A DNA stretch of 64,000 bases from an uncultured Anaerolineae bacterium (GTDB lineage Bacteria; Chloroflexota; Anaerolineae; CG2-30-64-16). Positions 9,050-16,014 of the stretch are shown here, one piece after another. The stretch spans positions 1-64,000 of the forward strand of contig CAKZKT010000116.1 of the NCBI GenBank assembly GCA_937124585.1. Reading direction: 5' to 3'. Every line of letters starts with the position of its first letter. Position 1 is the first letter of the stretch. Made by a program: the position numbers and the translations under genes. The notes below the pieces were generated by a model. That model was not told the origin of the DNA, did not search any database, and saw only the letters and a program-made list of their open reading frames with translations.

Positions 9050-9969
9050 TTTTTCTCTCCTTCCGGGCTGATCATCTGGGCCTCTTCCAGCCACGTTTTG
9101 CCGGCCGCAATGTGCGGCGCCTGCCACTTCACCCGGTAGCCGAGCTGCCGGATCACCTGCCGATCCGCGGCCGAGCCTTTCGTCTTGAACGCGTCGTCCC
9201 ACAGCCCTTGATGGTAGAGGAAATACTTGATGACGTAGTGCAGCAGCTTGGAGAACGGCATGTAGACGACGAAAGCCCAGAAGAGCAGGAACGTCGCCAG
9301 GACGGCCCCGGACACGGCCGTGGGCTGGAAGGTCAGCGCGGCGCTCATATAGGCCCGATGCCCCGCCAGCGCCGGGTCGCCCGCCCACGAGATCAGGCCG
9401 GACACGAAGATGGCGGCCAGGAACGCCAGGTTGAAGTAGTCAATGGGCGCGGTGTAACGCGCCAGGTCGGGCGTGGTCGCGCGGCGGACGATCAACCCGG
9501 CGGCCCCGACCAGGCCCACGGCGCAGGCGACCACGAGCAGCGGCCCCGCGACCGCGGCCAGCAGGGCGCTGCGGGTCAGGCTTTGGACGATCAGCAGCAG
9601 CGCCCAGAGGACGAACAGGTAGATGCCCCAATGCAGCAGCGTGGAAAAGGCCCAGATGCCGTAGCGGTTGTGGCCGCGCACCTTCTTCATGGTCACGATT
9701 TCGGTGCCGATCTCGATGGCCTCGGGCGCCAGGAATTCGACGACCTCGGCCCAGAACGAGCGGCGCTCATGCTTCTTGGGCCAATCCACGTCCTCCATGT
9801 ACGAGCCGCCGTACTCGCGCCGGTCGCGCGCCTCATGCGGGATGGGGTAGACCTCCCAGCGCAGGCCCAGCGGCATGGAAGAGATCTTGACGACGCGGTA
9901 TACGGCGACCGCGAAGAAGATCACGACCGAGGCCCAGGCAAAGATGATGGCAAACCAGTGTAAGGCCAT
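9046..9969 (-). CDS. dsrM: DsrM-type membrane cytochrome b subunit (second copy)
   Basis: A 307-residue integral membrane protein of the nitrate reductase gamma/DsrM family, expected to bind heme b and oxidise menaquinol for DsrK. About six hydrophobic segments are visible. Histidines such as those in STLLHWGIYLF and SKLLHYVIKYF are likely heme ligands. A basic cytoplasmic loop with MKKVRGHNRYGIW separates the first helix from the core. Overlap with dsrK shows a DsrMK module. It is separate from the shorter DsrM (240 residues) at 21278-22000. Confidence 0.85.
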   Translation of the reverse strand: MALHWFAIIFAWASVVIFFAVAVYRVVKISSMPLGLRWEVYPIPHEARDRREYGGSYMEDVDWPKKHERRSFWAEVVEFLAPEAIEIGTEIVTMKKVRGHNRYGIWAFSTLLHWGIYLFVLWALLLIVQSLTRSALLAAVAGPLLVVACAVGLVGAAGLIVRRATTPDLARYTAPIDYFNLAFLAAIFVSGLISWAGDPALAGHRAYMSAALTFQPTAVSGAVLATFLLFWAFVVYMPFSKLLHYVIKYFLYHQGLWDDAFKTKGSAADRQVIRQLGYRVKWQAPHIAAGKTWLEEAQMISPEGEKK

Positions 9970-9990
9970 GGATGGCTCCTTTTTGGCTCA

Positions 9991-10022
9991 CACAAAGACG
10001 CAAAGGCACAAAGACCTAAACA
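9991..10022. repeat. Octamer array (CACAAAGA type)
   Basis: Four 8-bp units, CACAAAGA CGCAAAGG CACAAAGA CCTAAACA, fill the short gap between the radical SAM gene and dsrM. The stop codon of the upstream gene lies inside the array. Confidence 0.6.
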
Positions 10023-11137
10023 CCGAGCATCTTATAGCAGTGCTGGCACGGCTCGGGCGGCGGGGGCATAGCTGGCAGTTCCCCTTCGGCCACAGCGAAC
10101 AGCAGCGACGCATGCGCGCTGGTCTTGCGGCGCTGAAACGCGGCGCAGAACGCCTTGCGCGGCCGGCCCTCCCAGGCGGCCAGCAGCCCATCGCGCACAT
10201 CCCCGAAGCTGAGGGGGGTCAGCGGCCGGTCGGCCCCCTCGAAATAGCGCGGGGCCGGTTTTATCACAGGCATGCCGAGATACACACACGGCGTTACCTG
10301 GCCCAGGCTGTTGATGAACGCGGTCTCCGTGGGCTGCGCGTCGCACGCCATCACCGCGTCGCTGGCCGTCAACGGATAGGCCCGGAACTTGATGCCCAGC
10401 CGAGCAGCCTCCCGTTCAGCCTCGGCCACCAGCGCCAGGTGCGCCGGCTCGGGTGACGGCCCGAAGACGCGCAGGTTGTCCAGCTCCGGCGTGAACGCGT
10501 AGGTCAGGTTCGTCGCCACTGCTTCGTCGGCGCCCAGGTCGGCCGCCAGCCGCACGAACGCTGGCAGTTCGTGCATGTTGGGCCGCATCATCAGGTAATG
10601 CAGTTCCAGGTGCAGCGACGCCCCGGGCACGGCCGCGCGGCGCTCCGTCAAGCGGCGGACGTTGGCGACCAGCCCCTCGAAATTGGAGCCGATCCGCAGC
10701 GACTGATGCACCCCGGCGCTGGCCCCGGCGAACGACACCGAGAGCAGGTCCACGCCCTCGGCCAGGATGCGCGCCACGTTCTCCTCGGTGAGCAGGCCGC
10801 CGCAGCTGGTGAACCCCACCCGGCAGCCCGCCGCCTTCGCCAGCCGCACCATCTGCCAGAGGTCGCGGTGCAACAGCGGCTCGCCCCATCCCTGCAGGTA
10901 GATCAGCTCGAAGCGGCCCAGGTGCGGCCCGATGTGGTCGCGGAACACCTCCCAGGGCAGGTCGGCGTGCCGCCAGGCCGCGCCCAACGGCTTGTTGGGG
11001 CAAAACGAGCAGCGCATCAGGCACCGGCTGGTCACCTCCACCTGGAGGACCGGCCAGCGCGCCGCGCTCTTCTGCCGCCCCCGCAGCCAGGCGAGCAGCC
11101 GGTCAGGCCAGGAGGTGTGAGGAGCTGGGTTGCTCAA
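10016..11137 (-). CDS. Radical SAM protein with SPASM-like C-terminal cysteines
   Basis: A 373-residue protein with the radical SAM triad CLMRCSFC near residue 40, the GWGEPLL segment, and later cysteines (MACDAQPTET, VTPCVYLG, CQHCYKMLGV) like those of auxiliary-cluster SPASM domains. It should cleave S-adenosylmethionine to a 5'-deoxyadenosyl radical. The substrate is unknown. It lies between the toxin-antitoxin pair and the second dsrMK, in the same orientation. It does not show the AhbC/NirJ-type triad of siroheme-modifying enzymes, so a tetrapyrrole role is only a guess. Peptide or metabolite modification is equally possible. Confidence 0.78.
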   Translation of the reverse strand: MSNPAPHTSWPDRLLAWLRGRQKSAARWPVLQVEVTSRCLMRCSFCPNKPLGAAWRHADLPWEVFRDHIGPHLGRFELIYLQGWGEPLLHRDLWQMVRLAKAAGCRVGFTSCGGLLTEENVARILAEGVDLLSVSFAGASAGVHQSLRIGSNFEGLVANVRRLTERRAAVPGASLHLELHYLMMRPNMHELPAFVRLAADLGADEAVATNLTYAFTPELDNLRVFGPSPEPAHLALVAEAEREAARLGIKFRAYPLTASDAVMACDAQPTETAFINSLGQVTPCVYLGMPVIKPAPRYFEGADRPLTPLSFGDVRDGLLAAWEGRPRKAFCAAFQRRKTSAHASLLFAVAEGELPAMPPPPEPCQHCYKMLGV

Positions 11138-11202
11138 GATGCCTTATCCAAAATCACCGGTGATGACGATGTACTTTAGGCCCTCCCTTTAGCTAGGCCT
11201 AC

Positions 11203-11586
11203 TTAGCGCTGGCCTTGCTTGGGAATATACCGCACACCGGGAATGTGCTCAAAGTGCTCATCTTGTGTCCAAAGCGTCGCATCGTGAACGCGAGCGGTTG
11301 CCAGAATAATGCTATCGGCCATCGGGAGCCGGTACTCTAAAGAGACTTTGACGGCAGTCAACGCAAGCGGGACATCGAACTCGCGAACGCGTCCACGCAG
11401 CATCACGGCAACAGCTTGCAACGCCTCACTTTCGCTGCGTTGCTGCAAGACGCGTTTGAACACTTCGTACACGCTGATCACAGGTACGAGCAATTCAGAC
11501 GTGGCCTCAACCGCCGGCGCAAAGAAATCCGCATTCGGCCCATCGGCGAAATATTCAAGCCAGCCGGATGAGTCAACCACATTCAT
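11203..11586 (-). CDS. PIN-domain ribonuclease toxin (VapC-like)
   Basis: A 127-residue PIN-domain protein. Acidic active-site residues are visible: the N-terminal MNVVDSSGW Asp, a central Glu (EVFKR), the MADSIILATA Asp and the late LWTQDEHF Asp. PIN toxins cleave RNA when the partner antitoxin is lost. The start overlaps the antitoxin stop by four bases (ATGA), the standard layout of type II modules. It sits inside the dsr locus. Confidence 0.88.
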   Translation of the reverse strand: MNVVDSSGWLEYFADGPNADFFAPAVEATSELLVPVISVYEVFKRVLQQRSESEALQAVAVMLRGRVREFDVPLALTAVKVSLEYRLPMADSIILATARVHDATLWTQDEHFEHIPGVRYIPKQGQR

Positions 11587-11789
11587 AGCCGATCAGGCTC
11601 TCGGTCAATGTCAGTATCAATCCCTTTGAGAAAGCCGCGCATTTCTTGGGTTGGCCGGATAAGGATCAACTCAATTCGGTCTTCGTACGGGATCACCTGT
11701 ACTTTTTGGCCAGGACGGATCCCGAGAGCCTCACGCACCGCGCGTGGGATCACGATCTGGAACTTTGGAGAAATCGAGACTGCTTCCAT
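11583..11789 (-). CDS. AbrB/MazE-type antitoxin (VapB-like)
   Basis: A 68-residue DNA-binding protein with the SpoVT-AbrB swapped-hairpin signature (ISPKFQIVIPRAVREAL..PGQKVQVI). The C-terminal half (EMRGFLKGIDTDIDREPDRL) would wrap the PIN toxin. It is the first gene of the pair and likely autorepresses it. The upstream DNA (11790-11930) is partly AT-richer and holds a TGCATGCA palindrome, a possible operator. Confidence 0.88.
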   Translation of the reverse strand: MEAVSISPKFQIVIPRAVREALGIRPGQKVQVIPYEDRIELILIRPTQEMRGFLKGIDTDIDREPDRL

Positions 11790-11930
11790 GCTACCCCCTC
11801 TAACGATAAGCCTCTCGTCGCACGCAGTCCAATTCTAACATATATCGCTGAGAACTGCATGCAGTCCTGATCCGAGCCGGCTCGTTGGGAGATGCATGGT
11901 CATACTATCCACCACGACCGAGCCCACACG

Positions 11931-13574
11931 CTATTTGTACTTCACCGCGATCTTCTGCGCCGCGTCGAATGCCTGCGCGAACGCGGCCCCTGCCATCGCC
12001 CGGTTCACCGGCAGCATCGCCTTCGCCAGCGCCAGCGACGCCTCGGCCGGGGCCAGGGGGTCGCCACGGACACGGGCGGCCAGAGCCATGGACAGCGCGG
12101 CGTCGAAATCTTCCTGTGCCCCCGTTTTGGCCGCGATGTGGCGTAGCACTTCCGCCTTCTCTGCCTCGGTGGGCAGCTTGAGCAACGATTCGCGCGCCGC
12201 GGCGACGTCGTTGAGTGTCGCCGCGATGCGATCCGTCCGCAAGACGTAGCCGGCGTTCGGCATAGCTTTTCCGGCAGCAACCGCAGCCTCGGCCCACGGC
12301 CGCAGGGCAGGGTCGGTCACTTTGGCCAGCGTCGAGGCCGCCTGGCCGGGGTCAACCCGGGGCCACTCGGCGGCGATGGCAGCCAGGTCCACCTGGCCGT
12401 AGACGGTGCGGTTTTTCTCGGCCAACGCCTGGGCCTGGGCCATGATCTCGGCCGCGCGCGCCGGGTCCACCGCGGCCCATTCGGCCGCGATCAGGCGCAG
12501 CCCCCAGGCCCGCGACCGCACGGCTTCCAGCTGGGCGGCCAGCAGCGCGGCCTTCTCCTGCGTCGCGGGCGAGCCGATGCCGGCCTCCCACGCAGCCCAG
12601 GCCTGGCCCCACAGCGCGTCCGCGTATTCCTCGGCCTCGGCCGCGGCCTCTAGCGCGGCGTTTAGCGCGACCTCGCCCTGGGCCGGGTCGAGCTGCGACC
12701 ACGCGGCGCCTACCCGCGCTAGCATCCATGCGCGCGCCAGCGCCCGGTCGGCGGTGTCGGCCACGCGGCCGGAGGTGTCCAGTGTGGTCTGCACCGCCTG
12801 CTCCTCGGCGGTGGGGATCGCCACGACCGCGGCGGGCGTGCGGAACAGCGGCAGCGCGAACAACACGAACACCAGCCCCGCGACCGCAACAGTGCCCCAA
12901 CCCGGCCGTCCCTCGCGCCACCACGCCCGCGCCGCGGGCCGGAACTTCAATGTGTTGCGCAGCCCCCACGCCAGCGAGCCGAGCACGACCAACGTCACCA
13001 GGACGGCGAAGAGCAGCACCCGGTTGCGTTTGCCCGCATCAATCGCCTGGTTGAACGCCGTGAGCACCTTGTTGCCCTGGAAGCGCAGCGTCTGCGCCTG
13101 CGACGTGAATGCGTCCAGGCTGGTCACCGGTGCCTGCCGCAGCGCGTCGTAGCCCTGGCGGAACGCGGCCAGCCGCTTCTCCTGCGCCGCGACCGCGCCG
13201 CTGCCGGCGAACGTCCCGGCCCGCTCGGTGGCGGTCAACAGCTGCTCGGTGTAGAGCAGTTCCTCGCGATAGGCTTTCACCGCCGGGCAGGTTGCCTCCT
13301 CCGGCGGCCGCGCCTGCCACTCGGCCAGCTTGCCGGGCGCCGGATCGGCCGCGACGTGACAGGAGGCGCAGTAGTTGCCGGGCTGCAAGTCTTCCGCAGA
13401 GGCAGCGCCGCAAAAAGAAAGCAGCAGTACAAAACAAACGATGATGACAAATACCGGAGTCGAGGCTGCGCGCACCCCCCTCTTGGGGTTGGCCGGCAAC
13501 TTACATCGCCCGGAGAGACCGATCCCGGGTTGTTTGACTTGCATCCAAACGCTCGGTAAACGATGGATCATCAC
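11931..13574 (-). CDS. Membrane-anchored monoheme c protein with helical-repeat domain, function unknown
   Basis: About 547 residues. A long N-terminal signal region is followed by one c-type heme motif (NYCASCHVA), a helical linker, two membrane segments (about residues 187-207 and 230-247) and then a roughly 290-residue Ala-rich helical domain. That domain repeats the pattern AAEWA..DPARA, resembling a TPR/HEAT-like solenoid. I know no family with this order. GTG 13574 has GGAGG 6 bases upstream and overlaps the stop of the 53-residue gene; ATG 13571 is the alternative. Its place at the end of the MopB/FeS/NrfD run suggests a subunit or assembly/scaffold factor of that complex (inference). 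Confidence 0.75.
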   Translation of the reverse strand: MMIHRLPSVWMQVKQPGIGLSGRCKLPANPKRGVRAASTPVFVIIVCFVLLLSFCGAASAEDLQPGNYCASCHVAADPAPGKLAEWQARPPEEATCPAVKAYREELLYTEQLLTATERAGTFAGSGAVAAQEKRLAAFRQGYDALRQAPVTSLDAFTSQAQTLRFQGNKVLTAFNQAIDAGKRNRVLLFAVLVTLVVLGSLAWGLRNTLKFRPAARAWWREGRPGWGTVAVAGLVFVLFALPLFRTPAAVVAIPTAEEQAVQTTLDTSGRVADTADRALARAWMLARVGAAWSQLDPAQGEVALNAALEAAAEAEEYADALWGQAWAAWEAGIGSPATQEKAALLAAQLEAVRSRAWGLRLIAAEWAAVDPARAAEIMAQAQALAEKNRTVYGQVDLAAIAAEWPRVDPGQAASTLAKVTDPALRPWAEAAVAAGKAMPNAGYVLRTDRIAATLNDVAAARESLLKLPTEAEKAEVLRHIAAKTGAQEDFDAALSMALAARVRGDPLAPAEASLALAKAMLPVNRAMAGAAFAQAFDAAQKIAVKYK

Positions 13575-13732
13575 TCGCTGCCTCCGCCCATAGGGTGGCC
13601 GTCGGCCTCGGGCGGCTTCGGAGCCGAAGCGATCCAGTGCACCATCCGCACATAAGCGATCAGCACCGGAATGGCGATCAGACCGACGATGATCCCGCCG
13701 ACGCCGGCGGTGTCAATGATCCAATGAGCCAT
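13571..13732 (-). CDS. 53-residue single-pass membrane peptide
   Basis: Reads MAHWIIDTAGVGG, then a hydrophobic helix (about residues 12-33) and a polar Pro/Gly tail. GGAG lies 9 bases upstream of the ATG. It is tightly packed between the NrfD-type gene (21 bases) and the heme/solenoid gene (overlapping), so it is probably translated. Small one-helix subunits are common in quinone-linked membrane complexes such as alternative complex III. That role is inferred from position only. Confidence 0.7.
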   Translation of the reverse strand: MAHWIIDTAGVGGIIVGLIAIPVLIAYVRMVHWIASAPKPPEADGHPMGGGSE

Positions 13733-13752
13733 GGGAGGGTACTCCGTGTAAT

Positions 13753-15144
13753 CTACATCTGCGGCGCGGCGAGCAGCTCCGCAGCTTTGCGCTTGACTGC
13801 GGCGATGTGTTCGCCCTCCTCCACCTCCCAGACCGAGATAGCCGGGAAGATCTTGAAGAAGAGCAGGAACAGCAGCGCGAAAAGCGCCAGGGAAGCGGCC
13901 GTGATCGCGATCTCGGTGAAGGTGGGCGCGTAGATGGCCCGCTCGTAGCCCAGCGAGGGCCGCGTCAGGGTCGGCGCGATGATGGTGAAGCGCTCGATCC
14001 ACATGCCGACCGCGATGGCCGCCGACGCGATCACCGTGCCGACCGGGGTCCGTCCCCTGCGCCGGATCAGGATGGCGAACGGCACGACGAAGTTCAGGAA
14101 CACCATGGCGTAGAACCACGGCGCGTATTCGCCGCTCAGCTTGGCCTGCAGCACCTCCTGCTCGTGCACTAGCGTGCCGTAGCCCGTGGTCAGGTACTCG
14201 GCCAGGGTGAAATAGCCCCAGAACGCACTCATCACCAGCAGCAGGATGCCCAGGTAGTCGTATTGTTTCGGCCCGATCCACGGCTCCAGGTGCCAGGCCT
14301 TACGGATCAGCGTCATGAACAGGAACAGCGTGGCGATGCCGGAGAAGATTGCGCCGACGACGAAATAGGGTCCCAGGATGGTGCTATGCCACATGGGCTG
14401 CATGTTCATGCCGAAGATCCACGAGACCACCGTGTGCACCGAGACCGCGATGGGGATGATCAGGATCGCCATGATGCCGATGCCCCGCTCCAGCCGGCGC
14501 ACCTGCTCCGCGCTGCCGTGCCAGCCCAGGGCCAGGATGCGGTAGAAGTGATAGCGCCAGGTGTGTTGGAACGTTTCAACGTTCCAACGTTTCAACGTTC
14601 CAACGGCTGAAAGGGGCAGTTCTGGTTTCATCCGATCCCGCAGCCGCGCCAGGTCGGGGATCATGGGCAGGTAGAGGTAGAGCGTGCTGCTCAGCAGGTA
14701 GAGGCTGATGCAGGTCACGTCCCACAACAGAGGCGACTGGAAGCGGCCGAAGAAGATGACGTTCAACACCCGATCCAGGCGGCCCAGGTCAATCAAGATC
14801 TGTATGGCGCCCAGGATCAGCGCGAAGAAGGTGATCGCCTCAGCGATGCGGGTGATGGGCCGGCGCCACTCGGCCTGAGTCACGCGCAGGATGGCCGAGA
14901 TCAGCGTGCCCGCGTGGCTGATGCCGATGAAGAACACGAAGTTGGTGATGTAGATGCCCCAGTAGATGGGCCGGCTCAGCCCGGTGACGCCCAGGCCCAG
15001 CACCCACTGCCGCACCAGCGTGATCGCGCCCACCAAAACCACCGCCGACAGCACGCCGATCACCAACCAAAACTGCACAGTGGTGTGACGGAGAGGGTTG
15101 AGCACAGCCCTCTCCAGCTCTGTTTCTCGATGAACATTTTCCAT
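13753..15144 (-). CDS. NrfD/DsrP/ActC-type integral membrane quinone-interacting subunit
   Basis: A 463-residue protein with about ten membrane helices, the size of ActC/QrcD/DsrP rather than the shorter PsrC type. NrfD-family subunits exchange electrons between the quinone pool and an FeS partner. Starts considered: ATG 15144 has GGAG 8 bases upstream and is preferred over GTG 15153. A 13-residue insert (VGTLKRWNVETFQ) in a loop is encoded by five octamers. It follows the four-cluster FeS gene and precedes the 53-residue peptide. It takes the DsrP position of a DsrMKJOP-like order, but a molybdopterin-family subunit is also present upstream, making the complex unusual. Confidence 0.88.
   Translation of the reverse strand: MENVHRETELERAVLNPLRHTTVQFWLVIGVLSAVVLVGAITLVRQWVLGLGVTGLSRPIYWGIYITNFVFFIGISHAGTLISAILRVTQAEWRRPITRIAEAITFFALILGAIQILIDLGRLDRVLNVIFFGRFQSPLLWDVTCISLYLLSSTLYLYLPMIPDLARLRDRMKPELPLSAVGTLKRWNVETFQHTWRYHFYRILALGWHGSAEQVRRLERGIGIMAILIIPIAVSVHTVVSWIFGMNMQPMWHSTILGPYFVVGAIFSGIATLFLFMTLIRKAWHLEPWIGPKQYDYLGILLLVMSAFWGYFTLAEYLTTGYGTLVHEQEVLQAKLSGEYAPWFYAMVFLNFVVPFAILIRRRGRTPVGTVIASAAIAVGMWIERFTIIAPTLTRPSLGYERAIYAPTFTEIAITAASLALFALLFLLFFKIFPAISVWEVEEGEHIAAVKRKAAELLAAPQM
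14565..14604. repeat. Octamer array (GTTGRAAC type) inside the NrfD gene
   Basis: Five exact-phase 8-bp units: GTTGGAAC GTTTCAAC GTTCCAAC GTTTCAAC GTTCCAAC. They encode the loop RWNVETFQH and keep the frame. Confidence 0.8.
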
Positions 15145-15172
15145 CAATGACACTCCGCTCCCCGCTGCTCCC

Positions 15173-15228
15173 CTATTTCCTTGTTTCTTTGTCTACTTGT
15201 TTCCTTGTTTCCCTGTTTCCTTATTTCC
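15173..15228. repeat. Octamer array (TTGTTTCC type), nrfD/FeS junction
   Basis: Seven 8-bp pyrimidine-rich units (CTATTTCC, TTGTTTCT, TTGTCTAC, TTGTTTCC twice, CTGTTTCC, TTATTTCC). They fill the space between the FeS-gene stop and the NrfD start. The same unit recurs at 19755-19813. Confidence 0.8.
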
Positions 15229-15229
15229 C

Positions 15230-15916
15230 TCACCCCTGCTTCAAATAATACACCTTCGGCTCCGTCCCCATCTCCTCCAGCAGCCGGAAGGCGCGGGGGC
15301 TGCGGGACAGCTGGTAGACCAGGCTGTTCGGGTCGTCCAGGTCACCGAAGTAGCGGGCGTGACCGGTGCAGGTTTGCACGCAGGCGGGCTGATAGTCGGC
15401 CGCGTTGAAGGGCCGGCCTTCGGCCGCCGCCTTCTCTTTCGCGTGGCGCAAGCGCTGGATGCAGAAGGTGCACTTCTCGATGACGCCCTTGGGCCGCGGC
15501 GCGACCTCCGGATCGGGGTTCAGGTGCTCGCGCATTCCGGCCGGCCACTCCGGCGCATACCAATTGAAATAGCGCACCTGATAGGGGCACGCCACCGCGC
15601 ACATGCGACAGCCGATACAACGCTGGTAGTCCACCACGACGATGCCGTCCTCGTTCTTGTACGTGGCCTTCACCGGGCAGACGTAGGTGCACGGCGGCTT
15701 GTCGCACTGCTGGCAGGGCCGCGGCACCAACAGCACCTCTACTTTGGGGTACTCGCCGTGGACAAAGGCCAGCACCTCGTTCCATAAAATCGCCCGGTCG
15801 CGGCCGGTTTGATCGGGCCCGGCCGGCGGCGTGTTGTTCTCCATGCGACACGCCGCAGTGCAGCTCTGACAGGCGAAGCATTTGTCCAGATCTATGACCA
15901 TTCCCCAACGGGGCAT
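15230..15916 (-). CDS. Four-cluster [4Fe-4S] protein (DsrO/PsrB/QrcC type)
   Basis: A 228-residue protein with the four cysteine sets of CISM beta subunits: CFACQSCTAACR, CQQCDKPPCTYVCP, CIGCRMCAVACPYQ, and CTFC..CVQTC. It would form an electron wire between the molybdopterin-family subunit and the NrfD protein. ATG 15916 is chosen because GGAGG stands 5 bases upstream; the in-frame ATG at 15949 lies in repeat-like sequence. No Tat signal is seen, so if the mature complex is periplasmic this subunit would be carried across with the Tat-signalled partner. Confidence 0.9.
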   Translation of the reverse strand: MPRWGMVIDLDKCFACQSCTAACRMENNTPPAGPDQTGRDRAILWNEVLAFVHGEYPKVEVLLVPRPCQQCDKPPCTYVCPVKATYKNEDGIVVVDYQRCIGCRMCAVACPYQVRYFNWYAPEWPAGMREHLNPDPEVAPRPKGVIEKCTFCIQRLRHAKEKAAAEGRPFNAADYQPACVQTCTGHARYFGDLDDPNSLVYQLSRSPRAFRLLEEMGTEPKVYYLKQG

Positions 15917-16014
15917 GTGGGCCTCCGGGATGTCTATTGCGTACCGCATACTACCATACTGCGTATCATGGCGATCAGCGGATTTATGCAGTATGCAGTA
16001 CGAAGCTGTCTCCC

